A DNA stretch of 7,209 nt. It comes from Limnohabitans sp. (GTDB taxonomy: Bacteria; Pseudomonadota; Gammaproteobacteria; Burkholderiales; Burkholderiaceae_C). A model generated the notes under the pieces. The model did not search any database and was not told the origin of the DNA. It was given only the letters and a program-made list of their open reading frames with translations. A program made the translations under genes and the position numbers. Where the stretch lies: assembly GCA_015657605.1 (NCBI GenBank), contig JACDQO010000282.1:1-7209 (forward strand). The letters run 5' to 3'. Position 1 is the stretch's first letter, and each line of letters starts with the position of its first letter. This document shows, one piece after another, positions 6,163 to 7,209 of this stretch.

Positions 6163-7209
6163 GCCTGCACGCCCATCTCAACACGATCTTCTGCGGTTTG
6201 CATGAAGCCCTTGAAGCCACCCTTTTTCAAGTGAATTAAAAGCAATGACACGCTGGCGGGCGTGATGCCCGAGATGCGTGAGGCTTGGCCCAGTGTTTCG
6301 GGCCGGTGCTTGGCCAGCTTTTGGCGCGCCTCGATCGACAAGGCAGAGACCTGCATGTAATCCAGACTCTCGGGCAGGCGCAGGTGTTCGTAAAACGCAG
6401 CCCGCTCCACCTCGCCTTTTTGGCGGTCGATGTAGCCAGAATACTTGGCGGCAATCTCGACCTGTTCGATCACCGAGGGGCTCAGGTCACCCAAGGTTTC
6501 ACGTGAAACATCAGCGCTGGCCATGCGGCCGCCATCGAGCGACATCAAAGCGGTGTAGCCCACATTCGGTCTTCGCAACAGGTCAAACAGGTTGTGCTCG
6601 TGCTCAATGGCCTTGCCCAACACCCGCTCGGACTCAGCCGCTGGCAGGTTCCGTGGGCTCACCCAAGTGGACTTCAGGCGCTCTGTTTCACGTGAACAGC
6701 ATCGCGCTTGCGGCTGAACGCGTCCCAACGGGCGTCGTCCACCAAGCCCATTTGCCGCCCCACTTCCGTCAGGCGCGCATCGGCATTGTCTTCGCGCAGC
6801 TGCAGGCGGAACTCGGCCCGGCTGGTGAACATGCGATAGGGCTCGGTCACGCCCTTGGTGATCAGGTCGTCCACCAGCACGCCCAGATAGGCCTGGTCGC
6901 GCGAAGGCAGCCAGGCCTCCTTGCCTTGCACCTGCAGCGCGGCATTCAGGCCGGCGAACAGGCCCTGGGCCGCCGCCTCTTCGTAGCCTGTGGTGCCATT
7001 GATCTGGCCGGCGAAGAACAGGCCCTGGATGGCGCGGGTCTCGAAGCTGCTCTTGAGCTCGCGCGGGTCGAAGTAGTCGTACTCGATGGCGTAGCCGGGA
7101 CGCAGGATGTGGGCATTCTCCAGGCCGGGGATGGACTGCACCGCGGCCAGCTGGATGTCGAAGGGCAGGGAGGTGGAGATGCCGTTGGGGTAGAACTCGT
7201 GCGTCGTCA
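6159..7209 (-). CDS. mnmG: tRNA uridine-5-carboxymethylaminomethyl modification enzyme MnmG (GidA), C-terminal part, frameshifted as sequenced
   Basis: MnmG is an FAD-dependent enzyme that works with the GTPase MnmE to build (c)mnm5 groups on U34 of several tRNAs. The window holds about 349 of the roughly 630-640 residues; the N-terminal FAD-binding part is outside. It begins [20 protein letters not shown] and shows [16 protein letters not shown], the conserved [17 protein letters not shown] and [20 protein letters not shown]. After the frame break come [25 protein letters not shown] and [20 protein letters not shown], typical of the MnmE- and tRNA-contacting C-terminal domain. The break is exactly at 6684-6698. 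There RDAV continues as SRETERL in the next frame if one base is added, which also completes a parS palindrome. The stop overlaps the rsmG start by 4 nt. Since loss of MnmG is usually costly, the break is more likely an artefact than a true knockout. Confidence 0.95.
   Translation of the reverse strand, partial: DDARVLPQRHLHLPALRHPAGRGAVHPRPGECPHPASRLRHRVRLLRPARAQEQLRDPRHPGPVLRRPDQWHHRLRRGGGPGPVRRPECRAAGARQGGLAAFARPGLSGRAGGRPDHQGRDRALSHVHQPGRVPPAAARRQCRCAPDGSGAANGLGGRRPLGRVQPQARCCSRETERLKSTWVSPRNLPAAESERVLGKAIEHEHNLFDLLRRPNVGYTALMSLDGGRMASADVSRETLGDLSPSVIEQVEIAAKYSGYIDRQKGEVERAAFYEHLRLPESLDYMQVSALSIEARQKLAKHRPETLGQASRISGITPASVSLLLIHLKKGGFKGFMQTAEDRVEMGVQA
6495..6510. promoter_or_regulatory. 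parS: parS site inside mnmG
   Basis: GGTTTCACGTGAAACA matches the ideal parS 16-mer at 15 of 16 positions; only the first base differs. It is intact and encodes VSRET within the MnmG stretch [11 protein letters not shown]. It is the best-preserved site of the four and a likely ParB loading point. Confidence 0.88.
6684..6698. promoter_or_regulatory. parS: parS site inside mnmG, one base short and coinciding with the frameshift
   Basis: TGTTTCACGTGAACA is the ideal parS palindrome minus one A. The MnmG frame changes here: upstream it ends RDAV, downstream it resumes SRETERL. Adding the A gives GTT TCA CGT GAA ACA on the sense strand, encoding VSRET exactly as at 6495-6510. The reading frame thus shows independently that the complete palindrome was the original sequence. 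Confidence 0.85.

Noticed and set aside
5353..7209. Replication origin (oriC) in the mnmG-rsmG region
   Set aside because: parS clusters lie near oriC in many bacteria, but I found no DnaA boxes (TTATCCACA type) or AT-rich unwinding stretch here.

Overview
This window reads as part of the chromosome-partitioning (gid-par) locus of a GC-rich proteobacterium. The protein sequences of MnmG, RsmG, ParA and ParB, together with a LysE-type exporter and a small hydrolase interleaved with them, look like Burkholderiales, most likely Comamonadaceae (Limnohabitans/Rhodoferax-like). That placement is made from memory of the families and was not searched. All eight genes lie on the minus strand, so the locus is read from position 7209 down to 1.

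Layout in transcription order: the C-terminal half of mnmG (tRNA U34 modification; 5' end outside the window, one-base frameshift); rsmG (16S rRNA G527 methyltransferase, overlapping mnmG by 4 nt); a 162-nt intergenic gap with a parS-like site; a LysE/RhtB-family exporter; parA, 15 nt further on; a small RBBP9/YdeN-type serine hydrolase starting directly at the parA stop; parB, 2 nt further on (two apparent frameshifts); then a six-TM hybrid histidine kinase 7 nt after parB (one frameshift) and a second, paralogous six-TM histidine kinase overlapping it by 4 nt and running off the window at position 1. From the exporter to the second kinase the spacings are so tight that one long transcription unit is likely.

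Four parS-like palindromes (5425-5439, 5579-5594, 6495-6510, 6684-6698) lie in rsmG, mnmG and the rsmG-exporter gap, upstream of parA/parB. ParB would load on them, and the ParA ATPase would act on the ParB-DNA complex to segregate the origin region. Two of the four read as the ideal palindrome minus one A. One of these is exactly where the mnmG reading frame breaks.

The genes carry four one-base frame breaks: one in mnmG, two in parB and one in the hybrid kinase. Two lie in homopolymers and one in a parS palindrome, and each is repaired by one base to give a normal family sequence. Sequencing or consensus error explains this best, though real gene decay cannot be excluded from one sequence. 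The least expected biology is the pair of tandem membrane histidine kinases attached to the par operon, and the hydrolase wedged between parA and parB. I do not see an entirely new system.
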